A stretch of 64,000 nucleotides of DNA from Lithospermum erythrorhizon (taxonomy: Eukaryota; Streptophyta; Magnoliopsida; Boraginales; Boraginaceae). Of the stretch, positions 1 through 11,619 are shown piece by piece. Position 1 is the stretch's first letter; the number at the start of each line of letters is the position of its first letter. The DNA lies in assembly GCA_019722365.1 (NCBI GenBank), contig JADFUC010000493.1, forward strand, positions 1-64,000, given 5' to 3'. The position numbers and the translations under genes are program-made. The notes beneath the pieces were generated by a model, which was not told where the DNA came from, made no database searches, and saw nothing but the letters and a program-made list of their open reading frames with translations.

Positions 1-530
1 ATCAGTATGCTTCGTTCAGTTACATGTGCTTCCAAACGCCGCATTACTACAGTGTATCCACTTTCCTTGATTACGTTGATTACGATGCTATTGTGTCCTA
101 TCATGCATTTCCTCCTATGAGTTTGTTGTTCTTTTCCCATTGTCAAACCGTCTGTCATTATCACTTGGTGTCTCCCCACCAAAGGTTTTTTATTGAATCT
201 CTTCATGGTTTTGTTGAAATTCTTGGCAAGAAGATTCATAGTATCTTTAAGATCATCTTCATCTCCTTCTTTGCAACTAACATTGAAAGCTATTCCGCTT
301 CAACTAGCCGTTGGCTCGGTGAGAGTCAATTTTCATTTCATATGTTGTGAGATTTCCGGTTAATTCATCTAATCTCATATTGATAAGATCTTGAGCCTCT
401 TCTATAGCGTGACTTTGCTCGAACCGTGATGGAATGGTCCAAAACATCTTTCGTGCTTGCGTCTCATTTGATATAAGTTCTGCTCCAAGTCTGAAAGCCT
501 CATTTTTCCATGTCATTTATCCTCGTACTA
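1..530 (-). pseudogene. Retrotransposon gag fragment (copia-like UBN2 domain)
   Basis: Read on the minus strand, this stretch gives the helical core of a plant retrotransposon capsid (gag) protein. The segments EEAQDLINMRLDELTGNL (about 355-408) and CKEGDEDDLKDTMNLLAKNF (about 215-275) are seen. These match the UBN2-type gag of plant LTR elements, where a helix ending in LxxLxGxLxTxE is followed by an acidic stretch and a lysine-rich linker. At least one stop lies between the two blocks (near 300), so it is not intact. The fragment runs off the left window edge and no zinc knuckle or protease follows. It abuts the non-coding LTR element that begins near 755, so it is either the neighbour that element inserted into or part of an autonomous relative. 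The assignment to gag is good; the exact lineage is not. Confidence 0.6.
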
Positions 531-754
531 TAGCATTAATAGTCGATCCTCTTCCATCTTAAGGTTCCCATGCAGTTTTGTTAGTTGTTGAAGTCTTGAC
601 ATCACTTTAGCGGTTCAGCCGTATGCGGTTGAGTATGTCACATCCTCTTTGTAATAGTGCAATTACTAATCATTTTGAACACATTAGGGTCAATAGTTGT
701 AAAATTGCATTCAAGTAACATCTTCCCATGAGCTAGCTTTCATCCTCTCACGGG
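531..754. other. Unassigned junction sequence
   Basis: I see no gene here. The stretch lies between the gag fragment and the start of clear similarity to the element interior at 58.6-61.7 kb. It probably contains the breakpoint between two retroelements. Confidence 0.3.
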
Positions 755-3700
755 AGTTGTGTTATGTAGTAGTCGTGATGCTCTGACATGATCTGACATG
801 ACATACGGTGAATCATATTACTATGTAATGGTCAAATTACCATGTAATAGGTCAGCCACTCAATCATGTGAGGTCATAATTGTAAGGAGCAGAACCTCTC
901 ATAGAAGTTGCCTGTAAATAAGAGAATCATCTATCATAAATTTATCATAGATTTTATTCACCTCAGCTTCATGAGTCATTATAACTTAACAACAAATGTC
1001 ATTTAAGCTTATATTTCGTGACCTAATATAGCATATGTCACATATATGTAAGTGGACTTATAGATGTCACAAAGAATCAGTCGGTACTAAAAAGTGAACT
1101 CTCTGGTCAGCAGTCGAGTGTCGAGCCAGCCGATTCGCAACCTTGATCGTACGTGAATAAAGCACAATAAAGATAATGGTATGTAAAGTAAATATGCAGG
1201 GTTGGTAACCCGGTTCGGTGCTAATGCTTAGCACCTAAATTACGAGGCGGCTTGCCTAGGGAGAACTTCCGTTATTGTTTGAAGTAATTACAAGTAGTCT
1301 TTACAAGCGGCTCCATGTTTCGTGGCCGCCTAACTAACCTTGGTGAGTTTCTAAGACTAGGAACCTCCCTATCTATGCTTCTCCACACAGTACGACCTTG
1401 TCCGATTAACTCGGCGTAATATAGACTCAATAAAAGCTCACAAGGGATTGTCACAAAAAATGTGTTATGAAAACGTCATTGGTTGAAGATTAGAGGCTTC
1501 TTCTACTTGAAGTGTCCCTACACTAAACACAAAAGTTCTTCTTTTTCAATGCAAGAATGCTTGTAATAATAAAAAGATGTGTTTTGGTGATCTTCATTCT
1601 TGATTGACGTCATTATATAGTGTAGGTCTTGTAGGTTTTTAGGTCTTCAGATATGGTAAGGACTCGATATGATATCCACCACCTTCCATAAGTATATGAG
1701 TCTACCATGACTCAATGATTTGCCTTAATGGGCAATCTTGATCTTCAAGAATATCTTTTTTAGATTAAATACCTCAAGTTTGCAACTTGAATCTTGATTA
1801 ATAATCGTTTTCCTTCTTTGTTCTCGTTTTTGGGGTCTTGAACTTCCAATAACAATGTCAAATGCCATGTCATGATCATTACTTGGAATATTCTTTGGAT
1901 CACTCACACATATTTACAACATGTGGTGTGGAAAAAATTTGAAATAGACATGTGCATAGTCAATTAATGAATACATTCAACTTGGTCGAAACCAAATGTT
2001 TGATTCATTTATGACTATATGTTCATTTAATGGAAACACGTTTCTTACTTCTGATGAATCACCATCTAGAAGGTAAATAGAGTGAGTTATATACTCGACT
2101 CGTGTATTCCAATTCTATTTCACTCAGATGACTTCAAGTCATCTGTTGGAGTATGACTTATTCATAACATCATGTCTCTTTGCATTAGAGCGTTAGCAAT
2201 CGTTAGAATTGTCACCGCAATATTCGTGATATAGCTGGAGGTTCCGACCTTTGGATTGGTGTCTCTAAGGAGCCACTTGAATGCATTCGAGTCATATATT
2301 TAATTCCTCTTTACACTTCACAATGAAGATACTATATATATACAATGTTGTAATTCTATAGTATGTGGAAATAAATAAATTTGTCTTGGGTTATGTACAT
2401 GATGATATAATCTCGACATTTGACTTGTGTTAAATTATGTCTCGCCGGTGACATAACATTAACTTGTCTATTCGAGACGTTCCAAAGTTTGTTTGTCAAA
2501 CATAACTCTAGTTGTCTCACAGTTGAGTATGAATAAATTTAAAGTAGGTGCAACAACTTTCAATATGTGAATTTATTTCATTCATTGTATTTTAACTACA
2601 TTAAACACAATCCTTATTTGTATCTAAATGACTAATGCACATTTAAGGTAGAATATGAAAGTGCGTTGGTATCACAGAGGGAATTGAAAGATTTCATCCA
2701 TTGTGTTTTAACTTCATTAAACACAATTAACACTATATATCTTATGAAATCGCCTTTAATATTAGAATGATGCCATCACCGTTCTTTGGATTACTTGTGT
2801 CGATGATCTTAGTTCGAACTTGATAGTATTTATATGGTCCTCCCCATACTCTTAGCCCAATTACGGTGTATCATTCAATGACTTATATCTTTGATCAACT
2901 TGTATGTGAACACACAAAATGAATCAAGATTAACGAACCTCCCACTAAGTCTAGTAAGGATTGACTCAGTTCATCTTTGCAAGATTGAACTTAAGTCTTG
3001 TTAAAGTCATTTTCACAAGTATCACTCAATTATTTGTTATTCAAAATATCATGTCTTTTAAGAAGAATGAATGACATTCACATAATGAGAATCGGTGATA
3101 GATGGAAATATGTAGGTGTCCACATTAAATGTGACATCCACTTATGCTCATATAGGCCAAAAGAAAATAGTTTGAAACATCAACCGTTCATGGAGGATTA
3201 AAACTGTGTGCTCCTATAATGTAGTCACCTAACATTACACAAGAGTTTAATTATCTTTCTTTGTTTCCTTGTCTCACGCCTACTACTATACTTGACAGGA
3301 TAGCGATCTAAAATTATGTTAGTCAAAGCGGTGTCTAAGACCTTTGGCGGTTTAGTCATAACGACATTTTGATTTTGATAACAAATCATTTGAGATATGA
3401 GGTTTAATCAAACCTCTCTTTCTATTTCTCAAGTGTCATTAAATGTCCTTCTTTCTGTGCTTAATATTTGAAATAATGAAATTAATCATTAACTTCAAAT
3501 TATAGTTCTTTGTGCACTCAACTTTACAAGTGCAAACTTTAGACAATATTGCTTGTGTGGTATTCAAAAGCACGAGCTTATGTTTCATCATGATTCATGA
3601 GCGAGTTCACTTTGTTGATGAAACTAAATACCAATGACATGTCATGAAATGTAGATACACAACATTCAAAGATCATCCAATAGAACGAATTGTGTTATAA

Positions 3701-4425
3701 AAGAGATTCAACTATTTATTTAGTGCTTGTTTGGTGGCTGAAACCGATATAACACATTCGTCTTCCTTAGCATCATCGCTGAGTGGGGTAAAATGAATTA
3801 CCTGCAGATAGCATCGTATGACCTCTTTCACTTGAACAAAAGTTCATGTAACATATCCACATGATCAAGTCAAGTCTTAAGTGATTGTGGTATTTAATAT
3901 TTGTCCTTTTATTAACGTCTGATAGCAAGTACAATAGCTTGCGAAGGAAAATACATTTAGCATTTATAACACTATATTACCCTGAGAGTTTGTAGTTTTT
4001 ATAAGCAAGCTTTATCTTATTTCGCATAATAAAGTTATGTTTTAATTTTCCCAATTAATGGTGAATAAGCAGTAATTTTAATTAATGTGTCAATCATAAA
4101 AGGGAAATAATACAATCCCATAGATAGCGTAAGTTCAAAAACATCTAACATATTACATAAATTGTAAATATTATACCCGTACTTCAAATCTCTCACAAAA
4201 TGTGCAGGTATCAAGATCCATTGTGGTTGAAAATCAGCGACAGCGGTGCATACATTTTGAATCCCAACACAATGAGCCAGATTAACTTAATCAATGTATC
4301 ACCGGAGCCCAACGTTGAGTAAGAAATCTTTACCGAGTTAAAAGCAACCAATTAAACCAACTTATTACTTGGAATTATCATCGAAAGCCTGGCGTTAGTA
4401 AAATCACTTCAATATGATTCATTGT
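755..4425 (-). mobile_element. Non-coding LTR-element interior, copy A (LARD-like)
   Basis: The reverse complement of this stretch aligns, with many small indels, to 58,595-61,700 (copy C). Its left third also aligns to 28,311-29,300 (copy B). Landmarks in the same order are the run at 3,216-3,240 (tagtcacctaacattacac) against 59,805-59,825, the AAACACAATGGATGAAATC block (about 2,690 against 60,255), and the GACATATGCTATATTA block (about 1,025 against 61,415). No ORF above about 70 codons is shared between copies and no retroelement protein motif is found, so the interior appears non-coding. Large retrotransposon derivatives (LARDs) have this property: they keep LTRs and priming sites and borrow enzymes. 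Neither LTR of copy A is visible: one side meets the gag fragment and the other side stops matching copy C at about 4,425. It is interrupted by foreign DNA at about 1,060-1,690. Confidence 0.7.
1060..1690. mobile_element. LTR-like insertion within copy A
   Basis: About 620 bp here has no counterpart in copies B or C, while the flanks resume alignment on both sides. It contains a GTAACCCGGTTCGGTGC block (about 1,206-1,224) and GC-rich tracts. These resemble the leader/R-U5 part of several plant copia LTRs, where a similar ...GGTTCGGT... motif is common. No terminal TG...CA pair or target duplication could be fixed by eye. Confidence 0.4.
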
Positions 4426-5300
4426 CTTTCATGCCCATCTTGGGTATAAAAGCATCCTGATGCATTGATAAATGATAAGTTTCCTGCTTTGGTGGTTTAT
4501 CAATAGTAGCAAAATTTTATAATTGAGATTAATATTATTTGTTATTATTTATATGTTATATAGCATACTCAAGTAATATACTTTATCGTGAAAATAAAAC
4601 AAAATATCATTTGAGATATATGATATGACCATAAAATAAAATAGGCCTATTGACACTTTACAAGTGTGATACTAACATAGGTCCTATTCGGCATTTTGCA
4701 AAATGCGGAGTCTTATATTTTTCATCTTAAGGCTTTGAGTTTCTTAAAATGTAAAATCACAGTGAGCGTCGTCTTCAATGCCTCACTGATAGTACATTTT
4801 ATTTCTTAGCCAGAAAGCCCAAAGATGCAGCGGGCGGGAAAAATGAAATAAATAAATGTGACTCAATTTGAGTGGATTTCTGATGAATAAGCGATTGTTA
4901 GATAAGTGATCAAAGACAAAAAAAGAAAAAAGAAAAAAAGCCCACTCGGCGTAAGCGGTGAGGTGGTACTACTAGCGAAGGATAGTGTATGACATGTCTA
5001 ATTTTCTGCAATCTTTATTAATATACTATAGATATGGATATAGATAATATACTATTGATATAGATAATTAACTTAAACATAAAAAAATGTGAGGTAAAAA
5101 AAGATAGCCAAGTTGGTCAAAGTGTCGTCGATCGCTCATATAGACAATTATAGAAATACTAGTTATACAGACCCGGCAATTGCAGGGTTGCAAGGTCGGG
5201 ACTAACTACGCTATAGAAGAAAAATACTTATTAAGCTTAATAATGCTTGAAAATCTAAATTTCAATATAATGTTTCATTATATTATAGTTTTCAGTGTCA
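4426..5300. other. Gene-free AT-rich DNA
   Basis: No coding sequence is supported. It holds an ATTTTGCAAAAT palindrome (about 4,693), a sequence resembling an E2F site (GCGGGCGGGAAAAA, about 4,838-4,851), and a short ATAGATA-rich microsatellite (about 5,025-5,065). None of these sites can be tied to a start site. Confidence 0.4.
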
Positions 5301-5397
5301 TCTTTTAACAACTAATTCAATAAATGAAGAACCACTTTCCATCTTTAGCAAATCAAACAAACAAAAAGTCGTCATCTTTATCAAAATCAACTAATAA
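5301..5397 (+). repeat. Duplicated fragment shared with 7,548-7,768
   Basis: The 39-base run beginning TCTTTTAACAACTAATTC (5,301-5,339) recurs almost unchanged at 7,548-7,584. The following AGCAAATCAAACAAACAAAAAGTC block matches the first unit of the minisatellite at 7,708. A second shared segment, AATGCTTGAAAATCTAAA, occurs at about 5,243 and 6,592. The F-box ORF therefore sits between pieces of one duplicated sequence. Confidence 0.75.
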
Positions 5398-5794
5398 TTT
5401 ATGATTAAAGTTGAATAATTTTTATTACCACTTCTTGTTGTTAATGCTTTGTGAGTTCTCCCCAATTATTTTCTTTAATTTATAGGTTGATTGGAGACAT
5501 CGAATTTACATAGCCGACTAAATTCTTGCAAGACTTGTTCTGTATTATGAAATAGAATCTTTAATTAAATACAGATTTGAACGGTGTTGTATTTATATAG
5601 ACAATCTTATTTGATGAGATAATGCTTAGTTTTGGTTTGTTTTTCATAGTGTCCATCCTCATTTGAAATGATATTATTAAATCAAAGCTAGTTTTGAATT
5701 GCTGTTTGGTGATTAACTCATACTATAATTTTCATGTATTGTTCCTCATTTTCACTACAGAGAAAGTTTCCAAATAAGTAACAGTTCTCAGAAT

Positions 5795-6484
5795 ATGGAA
5801 AATGTGAAATTAGTACTTTCTAGTGATAGGATCAGTAATCTTCCCAACAATGTGGAAGAAAAAATCTTGATGTGTTTGCCGACTCGTGATGCTGTGAGGA
5901 CATGTATATTTTCCAGGAAATGGAGGCATGTCTGGACTAAAATCCCTCAATTTGTGTTAGATCAACAATTCTGGGAAAATGTGGATAAGCAACATTCTGC
6001 TGAAATCAAACTTTCCAAAATTTTATATCAGCTTTTTTTGCATCATGATGGACCAATTAATAAATTCATACTCTCAAATCCTGAGCTCACAAGCTGTACA
6101 GAAATTGGTAATTTGATATTTTTCCTAGCGAAGAACCATCTTGAAGATTTTACACTTGAGATGTGGAAAGATTGCTACTTATTGCCATCTTCATTTTTTT
6201 CTTGCGATAAGTTAAAGAGTTTGAGATTACGGTCATGTTCAATTAGGAGTTCCTATCAAATCTTTAATAGGCTGACCACCCTGACACTGATTGAAGTTAC
6301 CATCAGTGCTGAAATGCTTGAAAGTCTAATCTCAGGTTCCCCATTACATCACTCTCCCGTTAGAGCTCGTCCGTCACACTCTCAATCTATGAAAAACAAA
6401 TCTGCACCCTCATGGTCCCAATATCAATGCTGTGCACTACATCCTTATGTATCCCTTATAAATACAATACGCCCCATGCCATAA
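5795..6484 (+). CDS. F-box/LRR (At1g13570-like) protein, truncated
   Basis: This 229-codon ORF begins with a standard F-box at residues 11-50 (DRISNLPNNVEEKILMCL, then RDAVRTCIFSRKWRHVW). In this plant family the F-box binds the Skp1-like subunit of an SCF ubiquitin ligase, and the following LRR/FBD part selects the substrate. Residues 60-180 match the linker and first leucine-rich stretch (LEDFTLEMWKDCYLLPSSFF, SCDKLKSLRLRSC, RLTTLTLIEVTI). At about residue 181 (LESLISGSP, near 6,340) similarity ends and a low-complexity tail of about 45 residues follows. Family members usually run to about 400 residues with more LRRs and often a C-terminal FBD, none found downstream. An AG|GT step at about 6,336 could be a splice donor, so either a downstream exon was lost or the gene was cut by rearrangement. 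The ATG chosen is the first in frame and directly precedes the F-box. Confidence 0.75.
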   Translation: MENVKLVLSSDRISNLPNNVEEKILMCLPTRDAVRTCIFSRKWRHVWTKIPQFVLDQQFWENVDKQHSAEIKLSKILYQLFLHHDGPINKFILSNPELTSCTEIGNLIFFLAKNHLEDFTLEMWKDCYLLPSSFFSCDKLKSLRLRSCSIRSSYQIFNRLTTLTLIEVTISAEMLESLISGSPLHHSPVRARPSHSQSMKNKSAPSWSQYQCCALHPYVSLINTIRPMP

Positions 6485-6649
6485 TTATAGAAAATCGACA
6501 CAAACAATCCATAACTCTGCATACTCAATTCATCGCAACATAAAAACTGTAGAACAATACATAACAACCAAATCCTGCCTTCAAACTTAACAATGCTTGA
6601 AAATCTAAACTAAAAATACCATTTTTAACAAACAAACAAACAAAACTCA
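6485..6649. other. Spacer with second copy of flank repeat
   Basis: This AT-rich spacer contains AATGCTTGAAAATCTAAA (about 6,592), also found near 5,243, followed by a partial copy of the 61-bp minisatellite unit (about 6,611-6,650). That copy runs into the last topoisomerase exon. Confidence 0.6.
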
Positions 6650-7545
6650 GCAACCAACCATGTCAGCTTCTTCATCATCCTGAAAAATGCCAAAATATGA
6701 AAGAGTAAACCTTGCCCATATTCTCCCATCTGTAACTTTTTATCATATGTGCCCAGGAGAAGGAACTACATGTCATGAACGTTAACAGTCACTTGGCAGC
6801 CAAAGAAAATCTTCTAGATATACTTAAACTCGAGGGTAAAGTTAAGCTAGAATGATAGTTTAATGATTGAATTACCAGAGTAATACATACCGAAATTGCC
6901 TAGAATGATAAATTCTCAGCAGCTTTAGCCAATATGAGACTTAAAATTGCAAAAACAACTCTATGAAGGTAAGAGTTTCATACCTTCTCGTTGCCTGCCC
7001 TGAGCTGGTTATCAATAAGATGAGTCGCAACTTCTATTTGCCGCTTTGTAGCATCTTTAGATGTAAGTTCTTGAAATATGTATACTTCTCAATTTTATCT
7101 ATATGGTCTACATAACAAAACACAGTATAAACAATCTATAAAATCATTCCCAGAATAGTCTACAAAAATGTATTGAAAACATTTATAAATCGATAAACAG
7201 TACTGTCAATTTCGAGCTGTCCCATATTTTTCCTTGTCACTTTGTCCCTCCAGGGCACTGCTTGCAGCCAAGAAAACCTACTTGAATTCCTTCGAGTTAA
7301 TAGGATCAATCCAATATGCTAACCATTACAGTATTGTCGTTCCTTACTTCTTTCCATCTGCCATAACACAGAAAGGTTAGCATATAGGAACCGCAATGGT
7401 CATTCAACCATCAAAAAATAAAAAGAAGATATTAGAAGAAAAGAACCTTTCCCCAGGTACAGGACATTCTGGAATAGGTGCTTCCTTCTCTATATTAATA
7501 GTAATATCACTCCGTCGAACGCGTTTTTTCATCCATGATCTGATC
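6650..7545 (-). pseudogene. TOP1: DNA topoisomerase I, central-domain exons (decayed)
   Basis: Four minus-strand blocks read in order as the core of a plant type IB topoisomerase, the enzyme that nicks one DNA strand to relax supercoils. Block 1 (about 7,540-7,447) gives KKRVRRSDITINIEK and PIPECPVPGE and ends at a GT donor. Block 2 (7,357 to about 7,205) opens after a CAG acceptor in the right phase with RWKEVRNDNTV, then after a frameshift WLAYWIDPINSKEFK, a TAG in place of the expected tyrosine, and VFLAASSALEGQSDKEKYG. Block 3 (about 7,095-6,984) gives SKDATKRQIEVATHLID then LRAGNEK, keeping the active-site arginine, and ends at a GT donor. Block 4 (6,679-6,650) opens after CAG with DDEEADMVGC. 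The N-terminal half and the C-terminal domain with the catalytic tyrosine are missing, so no activity is possible. A further exon-like block (EEAARDPENYFN, about 7,665-7,630) is of unknown origin. Confidence 0.8.
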
Positions 7546-7691
7546 CTTTTTAACAACTAATTCAATAAATGAAGAACCACTTTCAATTCAAAATCCAATC
7601 AAACCAACCAAATAAAAAATACCTTACATTGAAGTAATTTTCAGGGTCTCTAGCAGCTTCCTCTCTTGTACACTAAAACACTAAAAAAATT

Positions 7692-7990
7692 AAAATCAAC
7701 TACAAATACCATCTTTAGCAAATCAAACAAACAAAAAGTCAGCATCTTTGTCAAAATCAACTAAAAATACCATGTTTAACAAATCAAACAAACAAAAAGT
7801 CAACATATTTATCAAAATCAACTAAAAATACCATTTTCAACAAATCAAACAAACAAAAAATCCATAATAATCATCACAATCAACTAAAAATACCATTTTT
7901 AACAAACAAACAAATACTCATCATAACTATCAAAATCAACTAAAAACACCATTTTTAACAAATCAAACAAACAAAAAATCACCGTAGAGG
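7692..7990 (+). repeat. 61-bp minisatellite, about 4.6 units
   Basis: Units start at 7,708, 7,769, 7,830, 7,892 and 7,948 (partial). Each has the form ACCATTTTTAACAAATCAAA, CAAACAAAAAGTC, a variable middle, then TCAAAATCAACTAAAAAT. Unit lengths are 61, 61, 62 and 56 bp. Single related units lie at 5,340-5,397 and 6,611-6,650. It lies just upstream, in minus-strand terms, of the topoisomerase exons. Confidence 0.9.
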
Positions 7991-8792
7991 TCATGGATCC
8001 GGGACCCACATTACTTCAAACGGGTTCGGATCTCGGCACTCGCATTCCTCAAAATGATTGGTCCACTCTCGCTCCGGGGGAACTATAGAGGTCATGGCAC
8101 TCTGGGATTCTTTTAAATTGAAAAATAAAGCATTTAAAATTAAATAACAAAATACCTATCTACACACACCTCGACCACCTTCATCACTATGTTCGGGTAG
8201 TTCTTTGGTAAGAATGAAGTTGTGTAACAATTGAGTTTCTGGGAAGATTGTTCATGGGAAGGGAAAACTAACAAAGCTGGAAGCTTCATCTCTTGATATG
8301 AATAAATCCACAGGAGAAATTCCAAAACTATGTTTTAAGCCATCAAGTTACTAAATCTCTTACCAAAGTTCACGGTGAAAACGTAACACCCCGTTCCAAA
8401 TCCCGAAATTAATATGTTATTAAATTTGATCAAATAACCTTAAAATCACTATTAGTCTTTCCAACACATTTTGTCTTCTTCAGTATTCCCGAAAAAATTT
8501 CCAACAGATCACTAACCCCATAACTGCTCCAGGTCACTATGGCCGAGGCCAAGTGAAATTCTTAAGAGTTGAACTTTCAAAAAAATGATTTGATGGTATA
8601 AAGAGTATCTAATCTTACGCACAAGTCACAACACCCAATGAAGCCCATTCTCTAGCACATAGGAAACAAACCGAGTGCAAACTGATACTTTGGAGCGATT
8701 TAATTCAAAAATTATATTTTGTTCCAACCACTTCTATAAACACAAATTACAAGTGACAGTTTAGAACTAAAGAGCAATCTAATTATAAGTGT
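7991..8792. other. No supported gene
   Basis: The stretch has a moderately GC-rich part (about 7,990-8,100) containing TAGAGGTCATGG twice, about 100 bp apart, then AT-rich sequence. A 61-codon minus-strand ORF (8,140-8,325) has no recognisable motif and no splice context, so I do not call it a gene. Confidence 0.4.
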
Positions 8793-9541
8793 TCAGGCTG
8801 CATCATCATATCCCTCAATTGCCTTCTTCATCTCATCAATTTTTGAGATAACATATTCCAGTTTCTTGCAACATAACTCATTCGCTATTCGAGGAACATA
8901 ATCACACTTCTCAAATGGTCGGTATTCTGACACTCTTTATCTCTTCTTGAAGTAATCTGAATGTCTATTTCAACGTAACATATATCTAATCAGCTTTCTG
9001 GCTATCACAAAACTCAAAGCAAAAGCAATAGCATTCATTTTACAATCGATAAGGAAGTAACAAGAGGAATGGTTATCACATTAGGATCATTTATACACCT
9101 TGGTTCCAATGAATAAATAGAAAATGAGACCAAAATTTCGTAAGGAAGAAATGGTCTTCTTGAACTCAAAGGAAAAGCAACCAAAAAAAAATCACCACAT
9201 GATAATAACTGATAGACATTTCACCATGACATACAAGTTCCGAACAAATCTACTGCAAAAGCAGGGGATTTCGAAACAACTCCATCAATATGTAAAACCA
9301 CAAACCAGAAATCCAGAATGCCTCAATACATACTCCACAATATGCATTTTGTTGGTCACATTAGTACTACGACATACAATTTAAATAATGAAGTTAGCAA
9401 TAGATTATACCAAAAAAGGAGAAGTTGCAAAGTTAACCTTAATAAGCTGCATAAATTCGCTGCAATAGTTGTTGACAAGCTCCTTCCTCGGTCCACCTGG
9501 TTGCAAGCTCTTCCATCACTCCTCAAGACCCTGACTATTCT
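8793..9541 (-). CDS. Two exons of an unidentified plant gene
   Basis: Exon 1 (9,541-9,438) follows a TTACAG acceptor and ends with AAG before GTTAAC. It reads NSQGLEE, one TGA, then WKSLQPGGPRKELVNNYC and SEFMQLIK. Exon 2 (about 8,934-8,793) reads RPFEKCDYVPRIANELCC and KKLEYVISKIDEMKKAIEG and ends YDDAA with a TGA stop. The biased composition, alternating hydrophobic pattern and splice-like edges argue for real former coding sequence, probably the C-terminal end of a helical protein. I do not recognise the family. The in-frame TGA in exon 1 sits where a tryptophan codon would fit, so the copy may be dead. It is on the same strand as the topoisomerase remnant but I cannot join them. Confidence 0.4.
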
Positions 9542-9879
9542 CTGTAATTAACCAGAAATATCAACGGGAATAATAAGTGAACATTATATTCTTTGAATTT
9601 AATAACACGGACTTTAAGTGAATTGATCAAACAAATTAGTTTTACTTTTGGATACCTTTTCATCATTTTGAAGGTGTTGCAAAGATGTTGATGAACGCTT
9701 ATATTTCATCCAAAACATGGAACAAGATCGAATTTGTTTGAAAACAACAAAATTACTGAGATAAATTTGAGCTAAAATCAAATATCAAAACTTTAGGTAA
9801 AATTCAAAAATATATTTGTAATAAAAACGATTATCAAGCAGATCAGCTACACGCGCCACGCGTAGTTGATTCGAGCGAC

Positions 9880-9990
9880 TTAGTTGACGTGGCAATTATA
9901 TAATCGCAAATCCACCGCCTTATTTTACCGCCTCTATTTCCTATATAACTATCCCCCCACACCCCCATTCTCTATCTCAATTCTCCTCCT
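9880..9990 (+). promoter_or_regulatory. Pol II promoter with TATA box and ACGT element
   Basis: A TATATAA box (9,942-9,948) is followed about 10-45 bases later by a pyrimidine-rich CCCCCCACACCCCC / CTCTATCTCAATTCTCCTCC tract, typical of plant transcription starts and leaders. Upstream lies TTGACGTGGCA (GACGTGGC, 9,886-9,893), an ACGT-core site of the kind bound by plant bZIP factors. The CCGCC repeats at about 9,914-9,932 are also notable. No long ORF follows within 4 kb. Confidence 0.6.
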
Positions 9991-11619
9991 ATTTTATTCC
10001 TTACTTTTAATAATTTTATTTTATATTTTGTGATTAATTTTATTGTTCTATTTTAGGCTAATTATGTGATTAATTGGCCCTTGGATTTGCTTTTTTCTAT
10101 TTTATGAATAATCTGATCGTATTCATAACGTTGTTTATTATCTAGAAGAATATATGCGTGTGGATAATTTATTTTAAGCAATAAGAAAGTGGTGATTTTT
10201 TGTATATTATGTCTACGATGAAGCCTGTAACAAAGTGGTTAACGGTTTCCTTTCGTAAAAGGCGGTGATGGTAGTTTTGGAGCCTGATGAATGGTGATTT
10301 TGGCATCTTTTGTCGAGTATTCTATTTGTGGATGATTTCTAGCTTCTTTCCGGATTAGTTAGCTGTATTTTTTGTTTTTGTTGGTTGAAAGTGGATTGGT
10401 GATCGATGATTCGCTGCACTATTTGTTGGTTTGCCGATTTCTGCTGCTCTATATCATCTCCGATTTTGTTCGTTTCTTCTATTATGGATTCCAATTTGAT
10501 TAATCTCCGACGATTACCTTTTATTGAAGAAGAATATCTGCCTTTGGAGTCTTGATTATATCAACAAAAATGTATTTCCATCAAACGCGGTGGATTTTTG
10601 CTTTCGTGTAGTTTTATTAATCCCTTTGTTGTAAGGCTTTGTTTCTCTTTCCCTTTGGGGGGTTCCTTGGTGCGTTGTTTTGCAGAATTTATATGTTGCT
10701 GGTACAGTGTTGGTTAGCTGAGAACATCGGTTTTGGGGTTTGCATAAATTTTCCCTTGTCTGCTTTTTCGATGTATTCCTTATTTCTGATGGTATTATGT
10801 AGTGGGGTTAATGTGGACCCTCTTTAATTGGATTTGATTTAGGTTCAAAGTGATCATATATCCTATTGATGGTGCAATTGCATAGCGATGTATGGTATTT
10901 GGTAATGGTATCCCCTACTTTTCTTGATCAATTTTAGCATTAGCATCTCTGACATGTTATGCAGGATTTGCAATGGATTGTTCTGCTGGGTAGTGTGGGT
11001 AAGTTGATATTAAATCTGGTTTGTATTGCTTCACATTCTGATCCGTGTATTGTTATGCGCATGTTACTGTCTATCTACCTGTATCTTGCTCTGCTCCTTC
11101 TTGTTGCTTAGTGGTACGTTTTATTGAACCTAATCTCGATCACATCCTACACGTTCTTCAGTATTCCTCAAAATTATGGCATATCACACATATTTGTTGA
11201 CTGGTCCCAAATTAGTTATTGCATTGTATCTTTTGGCATGTAGTTTGTAATTTAACCAAATCAGTTCACCAGACAACTAGCACATTTGAAATCATACTGG
11301 CTCTGCTCCTCTTCATAGGTCAATCTTTTCCTTGGTTCTTTTAAAATCATACTGGCATTGTATTATTTCTTTTAAAATTATACCATAGCGATGTATCTAT
11401 TGGTCTGTAAAAAATAGTATAAAAATAATGTGTATATTGGTTGTCTGTATCATTATGTAGCAATTACAAGTTAGGAAAAAAAGGCAATAAGTCTATAGCC
11501 TGATCAACGTCTTATCCTAGAGTCTTCAGATGTCCCATATCAGTTGTGGATTGTGTGGTTTCTCCTTCTTTTTCCTTGATAGCTTGAAGTTGGAGATTGC
11601 TTTTACTCATAAATGGCAG

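Noticed and set aside
24..350. Plus-strand 108-codon ORF
   Set aside because: It is antisense to the gag fragment, whose minus-strand translation has recognisable motifs.
7692..7990. Possible CRISPR-like array of repeats and spacers
   Set aside because: Units are contiguous and similar over their whole length without unique spacers, and the sequence is plant nuclear DNA.
10200..10340. TGATGA boxes suggesting C/D small nucleolar RNAs
   Set aside because: No matching CTGA box and terminal stem occur at the proper distance.
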